A DNA stretch of 11,816 bases from Baffinella frigidus (lineage: Eukaryota; Cryptophyceae; Cryptomonadales; Baffinellaceae). The notes beneath the pieces were generated by a model. The model did not search any database, was not told the DNA's origin, and worked only from the letters and a program-made list of their open reading frames with translations. Numbering within the stretch: position 1 is the first letter of the stretch; every line of letters begins with the position of its first letter. Shown in pieces: positions 1 through 7,175 of the stretch. The position numbers and the translations under genes are program-made. The stretch is taken from NCBI GenBank assembly GCA_026770585.1, contig MU646409.1, positions 12,360 to 24,175 of the forward strand, written 5' to 3'.

Positions 1-23
1 GGGGGGGGGGGGGGGGGGGGGGG
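1..23. repeat. Poly-G homopolymer at the window edge
   Basis: The first 23 bases are all G; a second G run lies at 122-131 and a third of 13-14 at 8587-8599. The first may be a sequencing or assembly edge artefact. Confidence 0.9.
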
Positions 24-37
24 CGAGAGTGCAACTA

Positions 38-95
38 ATCCGGCAGCGCAGGCTGGGCGGACACTTGGGCTCTGGTTTCTGGTCCCAGGAGCAGC
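38..95 (-). CDS. Possible WDR89-like exon 9 fragment
   Basis: After a CATGCAG acceptor one frame reads LLLGPETRAQVSAQPALPD, which resembles the short linker after the W-D of exon 8 in WDR89 homologues. The phase does not match the exon 8 donor as modelled, and a stop follows at the GAT-TAG junction. Sequence quality near the G-run at the edge is doubtful. Confidence 0.2.
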
Positions 96-138
96 CTGCA
101 TGTCAAACGAGTGAAGAGGTTGGGGGGGGGGTACGCAC

Positions 139-197
139 ATCCCACATTTGAACGCCGTGGACGCTGGTGAGTGCGTAGAGCTGCTGGTGTTGTTGAC
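139..197 (-). CDS. WDR89: WDR89-like exon 8
   Basis: 59 bp from CGCAG|GTCAAC to TGGGAT|GTGCGT. Reads QQHQQLYALTSVHGVQMWD. It matches the late WDR89 blade (xLYxLTHxExLxxWD). The following intron starts with a poly-C run on the sense strand. Confidence 0.8.
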
Positions 198-562
198 CTG
201 CGCGCATTCCCGGCACGGTTGGGGTTACTCCGGAGCAGCACCGGTCGAAATCGGCCTGTGTGGATGGCACGCCTCAGATATATCCTATTGTCGAAATGGG
301 CTCCGCGCGGAAAAAATCGAGGTCAGGTCAGCAACATTTTTTATTTTTTTGCCTTTTTGTGTCATCTTATGGGTGGGAGATGCTATTTTAAGATAATAAT
401 CATGCCTAAGATAGCATAAAAGTCCATTTTGGGGGGAAATTCCTGATTTCCTGATCTGGCCTCGCGTCCGCGCGAAGCCCATTTCGACAATACATATATA
501 TATGAGGTATCAGGTATATCTGACATGGTATATCTGACATATATAGGTATATCTGATATATG

Positions 563-661
<99 letters not shown>

Positions 662-3008
662 ATGAGGTACGGTTCCAGACCGCAGGCGCTCCGGAATCTC
701 TCACCGGAAGACGCAAGACCAGAGAGATCACTCAAGAGAAGCCTGGGCGTAGGGTTGTATGGTACCGTCCGGGCCGCGGAGGGAGGAGCGGGGAGGGGAC
801 GGGGGGAGAGGGGCGTGCCTGCGAATCCGAGGCGGGAGAGAGACACGCCGCAGTTGAGCACTGCCTGCGCGGGAGGCACCGCATTCAGGGCGTTTTCAGG
901 AATGTCTAGCTCTGCCTCAGTCAATTTCGGCTCCAGAGATCCTCATCACGATGCAACATTCACAAGTTTAGTGTCTGGGGTTTAGGGTTTGGGGTTGAGG
1001 GTTAAGGGTTAGGGGTCAGGGTTCAGGGTCTGGAGTACGTATACCTCGAGAGCATCGTCAATGTCTTGAGCAGCATTGTTGACGAGACACACCAAGCCAT
1101 CCTCCCCCCCCGAGACCACCGCGGACGCCAGCGTCGGGTGGCACCGCACCTGCTCGTCAGTTTGCCCCCTCGTCAACTTCCGCCCGACTGCCTTAGTTAG
1201 TTGGTACCAACACCCACAAGCGTCACCCCATCTCCACCTCAGCACCGCACAGCGCTATCACTAAACCCGAAACCCGAAACCCTAAACCCGGAAGAGGGTC
1301 TGACCTGGGTGATATCGTCGGTGTGCACGTCCCCGTAGTTCCGCAGAACCTGCCACCGCGCTCCAACCTCGCTTCAGCGCGCCATGCGAGAGAGAGAGAC
1401 TTCCTTCATTCACGTGAGCGCGCGTGGCGGGAAGGAAATGCTCAGGCTCATTAAATCAGTATATATTGCCTGTCACAGTCGCATACAGAGCTTGTGTTAT
1501 CATCATTGCATCATCCATCATGTACCTCGCGCGAGTGTCAACTTCACGCGCGAGTGTCAACTTCACGCGCAAGTGTCAAGTTAGGGGTGCTGCTGGACCT
1601 TGCGAGTCCTGAGGTCCCACACGCGCAGCAGGTGGCCGCACCCCGCGACAAGCTGCGTCCCGTCCGCATTCATGTCCGCCGCCCAGATCTGCCGCGTGAA
1701 TAGATTCCATCTTTCATTTCATCATGTCTTGGGTGCTCGGAGGTGATCATGTGGGGCATCTGGGGCGAGGCATCCACGAACAAAGGTTGGGCTGAACCAC
1801 ACGGGGGGCTTCGCAGATCGCTCCTCTGTCCCGGGTGCTCGCAGGTCAACATGTGGGGTCTCGAAATTAGTGAGTGGGCATCCAGGGCACTGTGAGGCCT
1901 GATGAGACGAGGTGGTCTCAAATCTTAGAAATCGCCCGGATCGATGAAAGAGGGAATCACGAATTTTAGGGCAATGTTGGCCCGCACCTCCTTGCCTCCC
2001 GCGGAGAAAGAGTGGGAAGGGGAAGGCGAACGGAGGTCCCAGAGCCGCAGAGTCGAGTCCGAGGAGGCGGAGAAGAGCGAGTTGCTGTCCAGCTGTGAAA
2101 ACCTGAGGATGCGCGGTCGCGTTCAGAGCTCCAAGACTTTTTTGTGTGTCGAGAGGTGTATAGCTGTGAGGGCCCTCACGCCTCTCAGGATTGAGAATGG
2201 GTTCGATTGTTGGAGAGGTGCTCGCACGGTGGTGTCGGGCGATGCGACCTCACGGAAGCAAGCCCACAGCTTTCTGGGCCGGGCCTCAACACGGGGCGGA
2301 AGGGGGGGGGCGTCAGCCGCAAGGGTGTGGCACGTGAAGCTCACGGGGGCTTCACGTGGTTGGAAAATATTTCTTGGGAGCTTTGATTACTGTGGAATGG
2401 AGGGCAGTTTTGGTCAGGTGGGGACTGGGTGCAAGCCTCACCGGATCGCGTTGACACGGGCAGCATGCCCTGCCAGAACAGCGCAGCATCCGAGCGTTGC
2501 TCGATCATATACCTGCCAGCCACACTGCTCACACGCAAGCACCGACTTTCTTTCTCACGTTGGAACCCCCTGCTTCCCTGTGATCCTGGCTGTTCTGGGG
2601 GGGGCAGGGGGCGGCAGGGGCCTGAGAACTGTTGGCAACAGGTCTAAGGGTGCCCATATCAGCCATGTCCCCATGTCCCAGGTCTAACCTATCGCAACCA
2701 TAGCTCCAACCTCTGACGCCCACCATCCCGAGCCCAGAACTCATGCACTGGATGTCCTACGAGTTCCCCGACTGGAAGCGGGGGGTTCATGGAGGCAAAC
2801 AGGTGCGAAGGAGGGTCTTTCCCGCACCAAAAGAATCCGGATCCTGGCTCACCTTGATGGCATGTCCAGGGCCACAAGCCGACACCGCCAGCTGCCCCGC
2901 CTTGTTGCAGCACACGTCGAAGACATACGGGTTCTTGTCCGCGTCACCCGAAGCGGGGAACGTGTGGACGATCCCGCGATGCAAGGGCCATGCGTCCCCG
3001 GCTGGCAT
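139..3008 (-). CDS. WDR89: WDR89-like WD40 repeat protein, 8 exons, C-terminus off the left edge
   Basis: Minus-strand split gene. Exons in order: 3008-2853, 2512-2442, 2102-1988, 1688-1599, 1349-1305, 1149-1045, 864-819, 197-139; every junction is in phase. The visible product is about 228 aa; the family is usually near 390 aa, so the last third lies beyond the window. WD blades are clear: SASSDSTLRLWDLR, LVAGCGHLLRVWDLR, then HTDDITQVRCHP followed by SGGEDGLVCLVN and DDALE, then LYALTSVHGVQMWD. The order HTDDITQVxxHP, S(G/S)xxDGLVxxxx, (E/D)DALx and a late xLYxLTxxxGxxxWD blade is typical of WDR89, a beta-propeller scaffold of poorly known function. Start taken as the ATG at 3008, the only in-frame ATG ahead of the first blade (a stop lies at 3113-3111). 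Introns hold a fold-back element, TA/TG microsatellites and telomere-like tracts. It is divergent from the BRCT gene. Inferred by eye; another WD40 family is possible but less likely. Confidence 0.82.
286..492. mobile_element. MITE-like fold-back element, 25-bp TIRs, TA ends
   Basis: Positions 286-310 and 468-492 are inverted repeats with 24 of 25 matches; the arm begins TATTGTCGAAATGGGCT and both ends carry TA. The 207-bp interior is AT-rich and non-coding, with a nested weak hairpin around 383-417. TA at both ends is what Tc1/mariner-type insertion would leave. It lies in intron 7 of the WDR89-like gene, and its right end abuts a TA-rich microsatellite. Confidence 0.8.
493..664. repeat. TA and TG microsatellite with a short tandem repeat
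   Basis: A roughly 15-bp repeat (GGTATATCTGACAT, 3 copies, about 512-560) is followed by (TA)n to about 603 and (TG)n to about 652. The long open frames here (poly Tyr-Ile, poly Cys-Val, poly Thr-His) are repeat translations, not genes. Inside intron 7 of the WDR89-like gene. Confidence 0.95.
819..864 (-). CDS. WDR89: WDR89-like exon 7 with a GC donor
   Basis: 46 bp from CGCAG|GCAGTG. Reads AVLNCGVSLSRLGFA plus G. The family expects a short V...SxxRIGFFG stretch here, so the exon most likely ends at TTCGCAG|GCACGC, a GC donor that joins exon 8 in phase (GFAG|QQ). An alternative GT donor lies about 20 nt further on in the same phase and would insert a few extra residues. Confidence 0.7.
975..1032. 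repeat. Telomere-like tract, G-rich on plus
   Basis: Degenerate GGGTTTAGGG/GGGTTGAGGG units. On the sense strand of the WDR89-like gene it is C-rich and begins about 14 nt after the exon 6 donor. Confidence 0.9.
1045..1149 (-). CDS. WDR89: WDR89-like exon 6
   Basis: 35 codons, phase 0, acceptor AGCAG|GTGCGG, donor CTCGAG|GTATAC. Reads VRCHPTLASAVVSGGEDGLV then CLVNNAAQDIDDALE. This is the blade most diagnostic of WDR89 (HP...VVSGxxDGLVxxxx, then DDAL). It lies between two telomere-like tracts, at 975-1032 and 1260-1291. Confidence 0.88.
1260..1291. repeat. Telomere-like tract, C-rich on plus
   Basis: About four units of CTAAACC/CGAAACC in intron 5 of the WDR89-like gene, beginning close to the exon 5 donor. 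Orientation is opposite to the 975-1032 tract on the other side of exon 6. Confidence 0.88.
1305..1349 (-). CDS. WDR89: WDR89-like exon 5, 45-bp micro-exon
   Basis: Exactly 15 codons, phase 0, between GGCAG|GTTCTG and ACCCAG|GTCAGA. Reads VLRNYGDVHTDDITQ. The H(T/S)DDITQV motif, continued by the next exon as VRCHP, is a strong family signature. The donor is followed within about 17 nt by TTTAGGG/TTTCGGG units. Confidence 0.85.
1528..1584. repeat. 19-bp tandem repeat, 3 copies
   Basis: Unit CGCGCGAGTGTCAACTTCA, two exact copies and a third slightly diverged. Located in intron 4 of the WDR89-like gene, ending just inside the donor side. No gene recognised around it in 1350-1598. Confidence 0.9.
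1599..1688 (-). CDS. WDR89: WDR89-like exon 4, WD blade
   Basis: 30 codons, phase 0 at both ends, between GGCAG|ATCTGG and CGCAAG|GTCCAG. Reads IWAADMNADGTQLVAGCGHL then LRVWDLRTRK. It fits the WDR89 blade in which the usual SGS is replaced by xAGx before the WD dipeptide. Confidence 0.85.
1727..1890. repeat. Imperfect direct duplication in intron 3
   Basis: The segment from 1727 (GGGTGCTCGGAGGTGATCAT) recurs near 1832 with roughly 80% match over about 30 bp, and GGCATCCA recurs after each copy. Intron 3 of the WDR89-like gene (1689-1987) otherwise shows nothing recognisable. Confidence 0.6.
1988..2102 (-). CDS. WDR89: WDR89-like exon 3, canonical WD blade
   Basis: Acceptor CTCAG|GTTTTC, donor GGAG|GTGCGG. 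It encodes FSQLDSNSLFSASSDSTLRL followed by WDLRSPSPSH and ends SAGGKE at phase 0. SASSDSTLRLWDLR is a textbook WD40 strand c-d motif and anchors the whole gene model. Confidence 0.85.
2103..2441 (-). other. WDR89-like intron 2, no gene seen
   Basis: Bounded by CG|GTGAGG and CTCAG|G. No recognisable coding or repeat content apart from a short G run at 2303-2310. The long plus-strand frame across it does not resemble any protein. Confidence 0.6.
2442..2512 (-). CDS. WDR89: WDR89-like exon 2
   Basis: 71 bp between acceptor GGCAG|GTATAT and donor CG|GTGAGG. It reads VYDRATL...LAGHAARVNAI plus two bases of an Arg codon. Joined to exon 1 it completes IK|VYD; joined to exon 3 it gives NAIR|FSQLDSN, a normal WD linker (GH...V..IRF). 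It is too short to stand out as an open reading frame and was found by phase and motif. Confidence 0.8.
2513..2852 (-). other. WDR89-like intron 1, no gene seen
   Basis: Runs from AAG|GTGAGC to GGCAG|GTATAT. Apart from C- and G-rich patches, nothing is recognised. Overlapping open frames on both strands lack family resemblance. Confidence 0.6.
2853..3008 (-). CDS. WDR89: WDR89-like exon 1
   Basis: Encodes 52 residues from the ATG at 3008, including PYVFDVCCNKAGQLAVSACG and ending GHAIK, the start of the first propeller blade. The donor is ATCAAG|GTGAGC at phase 0. The frame stays open upstream to 3110 without another ATG, so an upstream 5' exon cannot be excluded. Confidence 0.8.
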
Positions 3009-3148
3009 CTTGTATTCGGGCGGAGCCGGTCGGCTGCCTTGAAAGGCCCCGATCCCCGAATCCAGATCCGATGTCACGTGCCACGATTTTTTTTCGATCC
3101 CCCACAAAGTTCACAAAAGAGTCACCTTCAGGGCTCTCCCTAGCTAGC
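3009..3148. promoter_or_regulatory. Putative divergent promoter, WDR89-like / BRCT
   Basis: The chosen start codons lie head-to-head about 140 bp apart. A CACGTG (G-box/E-box type) hexamer is at 3075-3080 and a poly-T tract at 3086-3093. CACGTG also occurs in introns (about 1411, 2330, 2353), so it is weak evidence. If the BRCT gene starts at the in-frame ATGs at 3071 or 2990 instead, the spacer shrinks or the two genes overlap. Confidence 0.4.
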
Positions 3149-3607
3149 ATGCGTCTTACCGCGTGTCTCGGTCTCAGCTGCGTGATTCACGTCCTCTCCT
3201 GCTCAGCCTATGGGGAACATCAGCTTCCGCACAGCCTTCCCAACCGTGGAGCGCTGCTGTTCGCCCAGCCTCCGCTGTTCCGATCTCCCGCCTCGCAGCA
3301 AGGGCTATGCTCTCGCCCACAGCAGGGGCTGTGCGCTCGCCCAATTTTAGCTCCTCTCCGTGTACCGCTGCCGCTGGGGCGGGTTCTTGGCGCCGGGGGA
3401 GGTGTGCTTCGGCAGACGAGCGTAGAAGATAGCGGAGTGGGGGCGGTGGAGGGGGCGCAGGGCGGGCCGGTGGAGGGGGCGCCGGACGGGGGAGTTGCCA
3501 AGGTGGAGAAGACGTGTCTCCATGGGGTAGTGACTGCGTTCACTGGGAATTTTGATGGCGGGCGCGACGTGGTGATTGAGACGCTGAAATCCGCGACGGG
3601 GGGCAAG
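3149..3607 (+). CDS. BRCT protein exon 1
   Basis: 153 codons from ATG 3149 to GGCAAG|GTACCA. The last 35 residues carry the first half of the BRCT fold (CLHGVVTAFTGNFDGG ... LKSATGGK). The earlier part is Pro/Ser/Arg-rich, then Gly-rich. An internal acceptor that makes the true exon shorter cannot be ruled out. Confidence 0.7.
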
Positions 3608-6283
3608 GTACCACTTTCTCGAGGATTCGTCCCAGGGACCACACCCTAAATCTTCAGTCACCACCTGAGGGTTCATGACCGTTGAGAGGATGCAGTGTGA
3701 CTGGATTGCCGTGCTGTGCGTAATCATGATGCTCGGGGATGGAGAAGTGTGGACATCGGCGGAGATGCCGGCGGTGGCATTCGCACTCTCTGCACTCTGC
3801 ACAAAGCCTAGCTCTGTATCAGCCTATTTTTCTCACCAATTTGGTGAGACCAGGCTCTTTTCTGCTCCAAAATTGATGGATTTGTACTTCACACCCAGCA
3901 TGTCAACATACGAACAGTCAACCGAACCTATCGAGACAGAGCTGAAAAGCTCACCCACCCGCCAGCGACTGCATTCTTGGAAATCATAACTATTTATCGA
4001 ATAACGCACCCGTGTCACCTGCCAGCCAAGCAATCACCCTCGACCCTAACCCCCAGACCCTAACCCCTACAACTCTACAACCTGAACCATGAACCATCAA
4101 CCCTAAACCCTAAAACAATACATCCCTCGACTTCCTTGATGATCATCGGCGTCCCACCCATAACCCTAAACCCTAGACCCTAGACCCTAAACCCTAAACC
4201 CTAAACCCCAAACCCTAAACCCATAACCCTAGACCTTAGACCCTAAACCCTAAACCCTAAACCCTGAACCCTGAACCCTAAATCCTCAACCCTAAACCCT
4301 GAACCTTAAACCCCAAACCCTAGACCCTAAACCCTAATCCCTAAACCCTAAATCCGCAACCCTAAACCCTAAATCCTAAAACCTGAACCCTAGCCCTAAA
4401 CCCTAAACCCTAAACCCTAAACCCTAAACCTTCAACACTAAACCCTAAACCCTAAACCCCTAAACCCTAATCTTTAAACCCTAAATCCTGAACCCTAAAC
4501 CCTTAATCCGAAACCCGAAACCCGAAACCTTAAACCCTCAACCCTACACCCTAATCCTAGACCCCAAACCCTAAACCCTAAACCCTTAACCTTACATTTC
4601 ACAACCACGCCTCGCCTTCCTTGATGGTGAGCGTCCGCAGGTGAGTGGGACGGTGCACAAGCGCGTGGCGTTCCTGGTGTGCGACGACTTTGCGCTGAAC
4701 AAGCGCACCAAGCACGTGCGCAAGGCCGAGAAGTATGCGGTGCCGATCGTCACCTTCTCCTACGTCGAAGAGTGTCTTGCGCAGGTCAATTTCGTTTCGG
4801 AACATAACTGGATCAGTTGCGTATCGCAGGGCTCCCAACGATTAGGATAAGTGTGGATGTGCTATTTTAGGCATAAAATGCAGGAGTAGGATTTGCATAA
4901 ACACGCAACTGATGTAGGTAAGTTCCGTGATTAAATTGCTCCGGTCGATCCACTCTGGGGGAAAGCTTTGTGCCAGGGAAAATATGTGCTTGCGATGTAT
5001 AGATCATACTCCCAAAACCCTAAACCCTAAACCCCAAACCCTAAACCCTAAACCCTAAACCCTAAACCCAAAAACCAAAATCCTGAACCCTAAACCCTAA
5101 ACCCTAAACCCTAAACCCTAAACCCTGAACCCTAAACCCTGAACCCTGAACCCTCAACACTGGACCCTGAACCCTAAACACTGAACGATAAGCACTTATC
5201 CCTAAACCCTGAAACCTGAAACCTACACCCTGATCCCTAATACCTAAAACCTGATCCCCAAACCCTAAACCCTAAACCCTAAACCCTAAACCCTAAACCC
5301 TAAACCCTAAACCCTAAACCCACAACCCTAAACCCTACACCCTAAACCCTAAACCCTAAAACCCAAACCCCATGTCCCACACTCCAAACCCCAAACCCCA
5401 CACCCACAACCCCAAACCACAAAATCCAAAACTCAAAACCCAAACCCCAAACCCCAAATCACAAACCCCAAACCCCAGACCCTCAACCTTCAACCCCAAA
5501 CCCCAATTTCCTGGTCCAACGCTTTTCCTTTTTTAGGTTTGGGGGCCGTCTAGTCTCGAGAATTCGGCAATTGTGTTGACAGTCGGGGGGGGGTCAGGCT
5601 AAAGAGCCCTGTTATCTGTTTTTTAGTTTAGTGTACATGGTCGGTGTACAAGGAGCACGTGGTTTCAGCGTCGAAGGGCCGGGTTTAGGTGTAGGAAAGG
5701 GTAGACCATACAGGTCTGTGGCCCTGGATGAGATAGTTGGCCACGCGAGGGGTTGGTCTGCCCTGCGCTTGCTCCAAGGAAGCTATCGGTGATGGAGAGG
5801 GTAGCGACACCTTGTATGCAGCCCCTCTGCGAGCGTCTCGCCATCTCGCCTTGTGGATCAGCCATCTAAACCCTAAACCCTAGACCTTAGACCCTAGACC
5901 CTGGACCCTAGACTCTAGACTCTAGACCCTAGACCTTAGACCCTAGACCCTAGACCCTGGACCCTAAACCCTCAATGCGGCAGCATCGCGGTCTCTGGCT
6001 GAGACCCCTCAAACCTAAACGCTCAACTCTAAACATAGACGCTATGGCGCACGGGTTCCCGCCAGGGAACCCTCGCTAGCCAGAAACGTTGAAGAGTGCT
6101 TAAAACCCAGCGTCACAACTGACGAGGCCGAGTCTCTGCACCCATCGCGTGACGCTTGACCCTGCACTTTGCTCTCTGCAGGGCCGTCAGGTCGACAAGG
6201 CTCCGTTCGTCCTGGTCCCGCCGCCTGCCCCCGTCGAATCTGCCGATCAGAGCTTCGACGAGAGTGACTACGATCGACTGTAG
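3149..6283 (+). CDS. BRCT-domain protein, 3 exons
   Basis: Exons 3149-3607, 4641-4784 and 6182-6283, all phase 0, give about 234 aa. One BRCT domain is assembled across exons 1 and 2 (about residues 118-200): it opens LHGVVTAFTGNFDG, continues ETLKSATGGK|VSGTVHKR, then VAFLVCDDF, and closes AEKYAVPIVTFSYVEECL, the usual place of the conserved Trp, here Tyr. BRCT domains bind phosphopeptides or partner proteins, mostly in DNA damage repair and replication; the pattern is like single BRCTs of PARP, RFC1 or ligase proteins. The N-terminal half is low complexity (GAVEGAQGGPVEGAPDGG), preceded by a hydrophobic MRLTACLGLSCVIHVLSCSA that could be a targeting signal. The tail is acidic (SFDESDYDRL). 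Its exact partner or pathway cannot be named. Both introns are loaded with telomere-like repeats. Start codon uncertain (2990, 3071 or 3149, same frame). Confidence 0.82.
3831..3849. repeat. Perfect hairpin, 9-bp arms
   Basis: TCTCACCAA-T-TTGGTGAGA; stem extension is possible by AGCCT (3821-3825) and AGGCT (3852-3856). In intron 1 of the BRCT gene, ahead of the telomere-like array. The 3608-4037 stretch otherwise shows no recognisable gene. Confidence 0.75.
4038..4115. repeat. Telomere-like tract, C-rich, degenerate
   Basis: CCCTAACCC/CCCTAAACCC units mixed with diverged ones (AACCATGAACCATCAACCC). In BRCT intron 1, separated from the main array by about 45 bp of unique sequence. Confidence 0.88.
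4158..4593. repeat. Main telomere-like array in BRCT intron 1
   Basis: About 436 bp of CCCTAAA heptamers with frequent variants (CCCTAGA, CCCTGAA, CCCGAAA, CCCCAAA, 6- and 8-mers). It ends about 48 bp before exon 2. Heavy drift argues against a recently added or active telomere. Confidence 0.95.
4641..4784 (+). CDS. BRCT protein exon 2, second half of the BRCT fold
   Basis: 48 codons between CCGCAG|GTGAGT and GCGCAG|GTCAAT, phase 0. Reads VSGTVHKRVAFLVCDDFALN then KRTKHVRKAEKYAVPIVTFS and YVEECLAQ. It holds the V..LV strand and the K..KA..Y.IPIV..xYxxEC helix-strand typical of BRCT. The exon sits alone between two large telomere-like arrays. Confidence 0.9.
4787..4938. mobile_element. Degenerate fold-back (MITE-like) element
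   Basis: The left arm 4787-4824 and right arm about 4903-4938 are inverted with roughly 70% match, including a perfect 11-bp core ATCAGTTGCGT (4813-4823 and 4903-4913). The centre has GCTATTTTAGGCATAAAATGC, close to a motif inside the 286-492 element (GCTATTTTAAG ... GCCTAAGATAGC). It begins two bases inside the exon 2 donor of the BRCT gene. Confidence 0.6.
5012..5513. repeat. Telomere-like array in BRCT intron 2
   Basis: CCCTAAA units to about 5370, then grading into CCCCAAA/CCCCACA-type decay to 5513. The C-rich strand is on the gene's sense strand, as in intron 1. Confidence 0.95.
5514..5864. other. Unique stretch between telomere-like tracts, no gene seen
   Basis: Inside BRCT intron 2. 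It has a G run at 5585-5592 and GTGTACA twice (5631-5637, 5644-5650). No exon with family resemblance or fitting phase was found. Confidence 0.5.
5866..5974. repeat. Telomere-like tract, CCCTAGA variant
   Basis: Heptamers dominated by CCCTAGA, with TCTAGAC and CCCTGGA forms: a locally homogenised variant different from the neighbouring CCCTAAA arrays. Confidence 0.9.
6053..6072. repeat. Perfect stem-loop in BRCT intron 2
   Basis: GGGTTCCC-gcca-GGGAACCC: 8-bp arms and a 4-base loop, about 110 bp ahead of the terminal exon acceptor. Role unknown. Confidence 0.7.
6182..6283 (+). CDS. BRCT protein exon 3, terminal
   Basis: Follows a pyrimidine-rich acceptor (TTTGCTCTCTGCAG). Reads GRQVDKAPFVLVPPPAPVES then ADQSFDESDYDRL and stops at TAG 6281-6283. 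The phase matches exon 2. The tail is Pro-rich, then acidic; the frame is GC3-rich and open from acceptor to stop. Confidence 0.8.
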   Translation, partial: GRQVDKAPFVLVPPPAPVESADQSFDESDYDRL

Positions 6284-6397
6284 ATGGACCCGAAGCGGGC
6301 CTGTGGGTCCTAGGTTACGAGCCTGGGTGTGTGGCGTTCAAAGGGCCCGGCTTAAGGCGCATAGACGTTTGGATCACTCGTCGCCAGGCTTGAGAGT

Positions 6398-6403
6398 AAT
6401 AAA
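6398..6403 (+). promoter_or_regulatory. Candidate polyadenylation signal AATAAA
   Basis: AATAAA lies 115 bp after the BRCT stop codon. A TGTAA (green-algal type signal) is further on at 6532-6536. Either could serve; the sequence alone does not decide. Confidence 0.35.
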
Positions 6404-6772
6404 GAACAAGTAGCTGGTGCGTTGGTCGAGGGTGAGAGACAGGCATCAGCGGCTGCCTCTAGTTAGGCCACGAGCAGGAATGCCACACAGTGGGCTTCGT
6501 AGATTGGTCAATTTATTTTCGTGGTACTACATGTAATTAGGAATTGCTCGGTAAAAATACATCCTATCAACCGACATTTTGATCAGTCGAAATTTCTTTC
6601 GAACCCCATTGTGTGGTACGGCACGACCAACCCGCCACTTTCGTTCCTCTCTTGCTGGTTGGCATGCGCATGGACCCACGCCAGGTCACAAGCGGGAATT
6701 TTCCTTGAGTTAGTTCTGAGATTCTTTCCCAGGAACCATGCAAAAAGACAGCAATTGAAAAAAAGACCTTGA

Positions 6773-6827
6773 GGGTTTGGGGTTTAAAGTTTAGACGTTA
6801 GGGTTCAGGGCGTAAGGCTAAGGGTTT
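6773..6827. repeat. Short telomere-like tract, G-rich on plus
   Basis: GGGTTTGGGGTTTAAAG... degenerate units in the convergent spacer. Confidence 0.75.
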
Positions 6828-7133
6828 GCACGAGCTGCGAAGAGGCACACGGTGGATGCGTAGAGGCGGAGGGTGGCTGTGGGGGCAGTCGACATTTGTT
6901 TCACCATAATAATAAACCGGAAGAAGGTGTTTTTGCGAGTGTTCTGATGGGAGCCGCATCTGGGAGGGGCAATGACTCCAATAGTCCTAACCCCCTCACT
7001 GTCCACTGCTGTCTGGCGGGTGAGGGCTTGGAGCCATTGCCCCTCCCACACTGCACGACCGCTGCATTGCCAGGACACCCCTGCGAGCCAGCCGTGGCAC
7101 GGCCTTTAAGTTGCGAGTACATGTAGGCGCATG

Positions 7134-7175
7134 CGCCCTACCGTAGGGCCCTGGGACCTGCCTAGGACCTCTTGG
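7134..7175. repeat. 42-bp arm, inverted copy of 7462-7503
   Basis: The reverse complement of 7462-7503 matches with 40 of 42 bases (core GGACCTGCCTAGGACCTCTT). The partner arm is the interior of the 7427-7528 element, so this is either a second, end-less copy or an inverted duplication with a 286-bp spacer. Confidence 0.85.

Noticed and set aside
406-924. Long minus-strand frame of 172 codons and plus-strand frames over 560-985
   Set aside because: Mostly translations of the TA/TG microsatellite; only the part at 819-864 is kept as a real exon.
1944-2687. 247-codon plus-strand open frame
   Set aside because: Antisense to WDR89-like exons 2 and 3; no family resemblance, while the minus strand gives in-phase WD blades.
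2707-2771. Minus-strand stretch reading VGELVGHPVHEFW, considered as WDR89-like exon 2
   Set aside because: The phase does not fit exon 1 and the GH linker would be too long; 2512-2442 fits perfectly.
4158-4593. True telomere or chromosome end
   Set aside because: Units are heavily degenerate and lie between exons of one gene, with more genes on both sides; interstitial.
6718-6760. Weak inverted similarity to 8265-8300 (TTTCCTAAGAAAC-type with AGCAATTG)
   Set aside because: About 70% over 35 bp by eye; too little to call a shared element without alignment.
6818-6943. Minus-strand frame ending TLRLYASTVCLFAARANP, considered as the last ABCG exon
   Set aside because: Phase is allowed but the sequence is a poor match to the last membrane span; 8127-8062 is much better.
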